Shown here: positions 5,822 to 6,325 of the stretch, piece by piece
Layout of the letters: every line of letters starts with the position of its first letter
How positions within the stretch are numbered: position 1 is the stretch's first letter
Assembly (NCBI GenBank): GCA_027033675.1
Contig: JALVKZ010000013.1
Location: 1 to 6,325, forward strand
Origin: Pyrodictiaceae archaeon
Lineage (GTDB): Archaea > Thermoproteota > Thermoprotei_A > Sulfolobales > Pyrodictiaceae
Direction of reading: 5' to 3'
Length of the DNA: 6,325 nucleotides
Position numbers and translations under genes: made by a program
The notes under the pieces: model-generated
The model's input: only the letters and a program-made list of their open reading frames with translations
The model's database searches: none
What the model was told of the DNA's origin: nothing

Positions 5822-5829
5822 GAATATAG
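5822..5829 (+). promoter_or_regulatory. TATA-like box for tRNA-Ser
   Basis: GAATATAG lies about 40 bases before the mature tRNA 5' end. It would start transcription near 5850 and leave a 5' leader of about 15-20 bases for RNase P to remove. Confidence 0.4.
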
Positions 5830-5867
5830 GGCCCCGCGACAGCCTAGGAGAATCTCGGAGACTGGGT

Positions 5868-5954
5868 GCCGGGGTGCCCGAGCGGTCTAAGGGGCCGGCC
5901 TTGAGAGCCGGTGGCCGCACGGCCGCGCGGGTTCAAATCCCGCCCCCGGCGCCA
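5868..5954 (+). tRNA. tRNA-Ser (anticodon UGA), CCA encoded
   Basis: A complete class II tRNA of 87 bases. Acceptor GCCGGGG (5868-5874) pairs with CCCCGGC (5944-5950), followed by discriminator G (5951) and genomic CCA (5952-5954). The anticodon arm is CCGGC (5895-5899), loop CTTGAGA and GCCGG (5907-5911), with TGA at 5902-5904 reading UCA codons. The long variable arm typical of serine and leucine tRNAs forms from GGCC (5913-5916) and GGCC (5921-5924). The T arm is GCGGG, loop TTCAAAT and CCCGC. All stems pair perfectly and are GC-only or nearly so, as expected in a hyperthermophile. There is no intron. The discriminator G, long arm and anticodon all agree with serine. Confidence 0.97.
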
Positions 5955-5986
5955 CAACAATCCCTAAACCCTAAAGGGGTAAAACC

Positions 5987-6325
5987 ATGGAATCAATAGC
6001 TTTGGGGAAACGAGTGATCGCAATAAAGGAAGTACTTAGCGATATACGGCACAAGAGACTAGTAGTTGCTAGTGTTAAACGCTCTGGCCGTAACGGCAAA
6101 TACGCTTACCTCGTTATACCCCCTTGATCTAGTACGCTTACTAGGCATAGAGCGCGGAGCCCGCTTCGAGGTAAAGATAACAGAGGACTACGTAGACTAC
6201 ATTCTAGCCGAGAACAGAGACCACTCAATATGCATTAAATCAAGACGAGCAGCCGAGATAAGATCCCTGCTGGACATAAGAGGCGAAGTATTCATAGAGC
6301 CAATAATCAAGCCGGCCACGAGGGG
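5987..6325 (+). CDS. SpoVT/AbrB-type DNA-binding protein, split by a +1 frame break; runs off the window
   Basis: From ATG 5987 (with GGGGT at 5976-5980 seven bases upstream) the frame encodes 46 residues and meets TGA at 6125-6127. The final part, SGRNGKYAYLVIP, is the first half of an AbrB-like swapped-hairpin domain. Its second half, DLVRLLGIERGARFEVKI, continues without gap in the +1 frame from 6126 and stays open to the window edge with a further helical region (SRRAAEIRSLLDI). Skipping one C in the run CCCCC (6119-6123) gives VIP-L-DLVRLLGI, an intact domain of the VxIPxxLxxxLGIxxGxxxEV type. Such proteins are transcription regulators or antitoxins. The break could be a sequence error, a true inactivating insertion, or programmed frameshifting. 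An automated caller might instead start the second half at GTG 6072. No neighbouring toxin is visible; the 3' end is missing. Confidence 0.7.

Noticed and set aside
5962..5980. Tandem CCCTAAA-CCCTAAA and a 4-bp hairpin ACCC/GGGT before the AbrB-like gene
   Set aside because: Two copies only, a short low-complexity stretch; the resemblance to telomere repeats is coincidence, and the hairpin is too short to claim as a regulator even though it would cover the GGGGT site.
1..6325. CRISPR array, insertion sequence or integrase att site at the tRNA
   Set aside because: No regularly spaced repeats, transposase-like frame or duplicated tRNA 3' end is visible in the window.

Overview
This window looks like chromosomal DNA from a hyperthermophilic crenarchaeon, probably Desulfurococcales and perhaps near Hyperthermus/Pyrodictium. 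That is inferred from gene content and style, not from a database search. The signs are compact gene packing, TTG and GTG starts behind GGAG or GGTGAT-type Shine-Dalgarno sequences, TATA-like boxes, proteins rich in Leu (CTA/CTC) and Arg (AGG), and no avoidance of CTAG (for example at 1-4, 58-61 and 120-123).

Layout. At the left edge, on the minus strand, a UbiD-family decarboxylase (130-1590) overlaps by ATGA the start of a UbiA-family prenyltransferase that runs off the window (1-133). The pair looks like a quinone-ring prenylation/decarboxylation module. Upstream of ubiD, a 200-base region carries a TATA-like box beside a 12-bp palindrome. A small basic plus-strand protein follows (1791-2066). 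Its reading frame has no ATG, GTG or TTG at the place where its Shine-Dalgarno points, and its 3' end overlaps tail-to-tail with the next gene.

The centre is a minus-strand ABC importer operon of the SsuABC/TauABC/NMT1-like class. In transcription order it encodes a membrane-anchored substrate-binding protein (3457-4536), a permease (2741-3541) and an ATPase (2010-2759), each overlapping the next. Divergent from it is a ferritin-like four-helix protein (4681-5181); the 144-base spacer contains a 7-bp inverted repeat.

On the right are a minus-strand PEBP/YbhB-like protein (best start at 5706), a complete tRNA-Ser(UGA) with encoded CCA (5868-5954), and a SpoVT/AbrB-type gene (5987 to the window edge). 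The AbrB fold is split between two reading frames at a run of five C residues and is restored by a +1 shift.

The points most worth checking are the +1 frame break in the AbrB-like gene, the missing canonical start of the small protein, and whether both come from C-run indels or from unusual decoding. No mobile element, CRISPR array, defence island or clearly new multi-gene system is visible.
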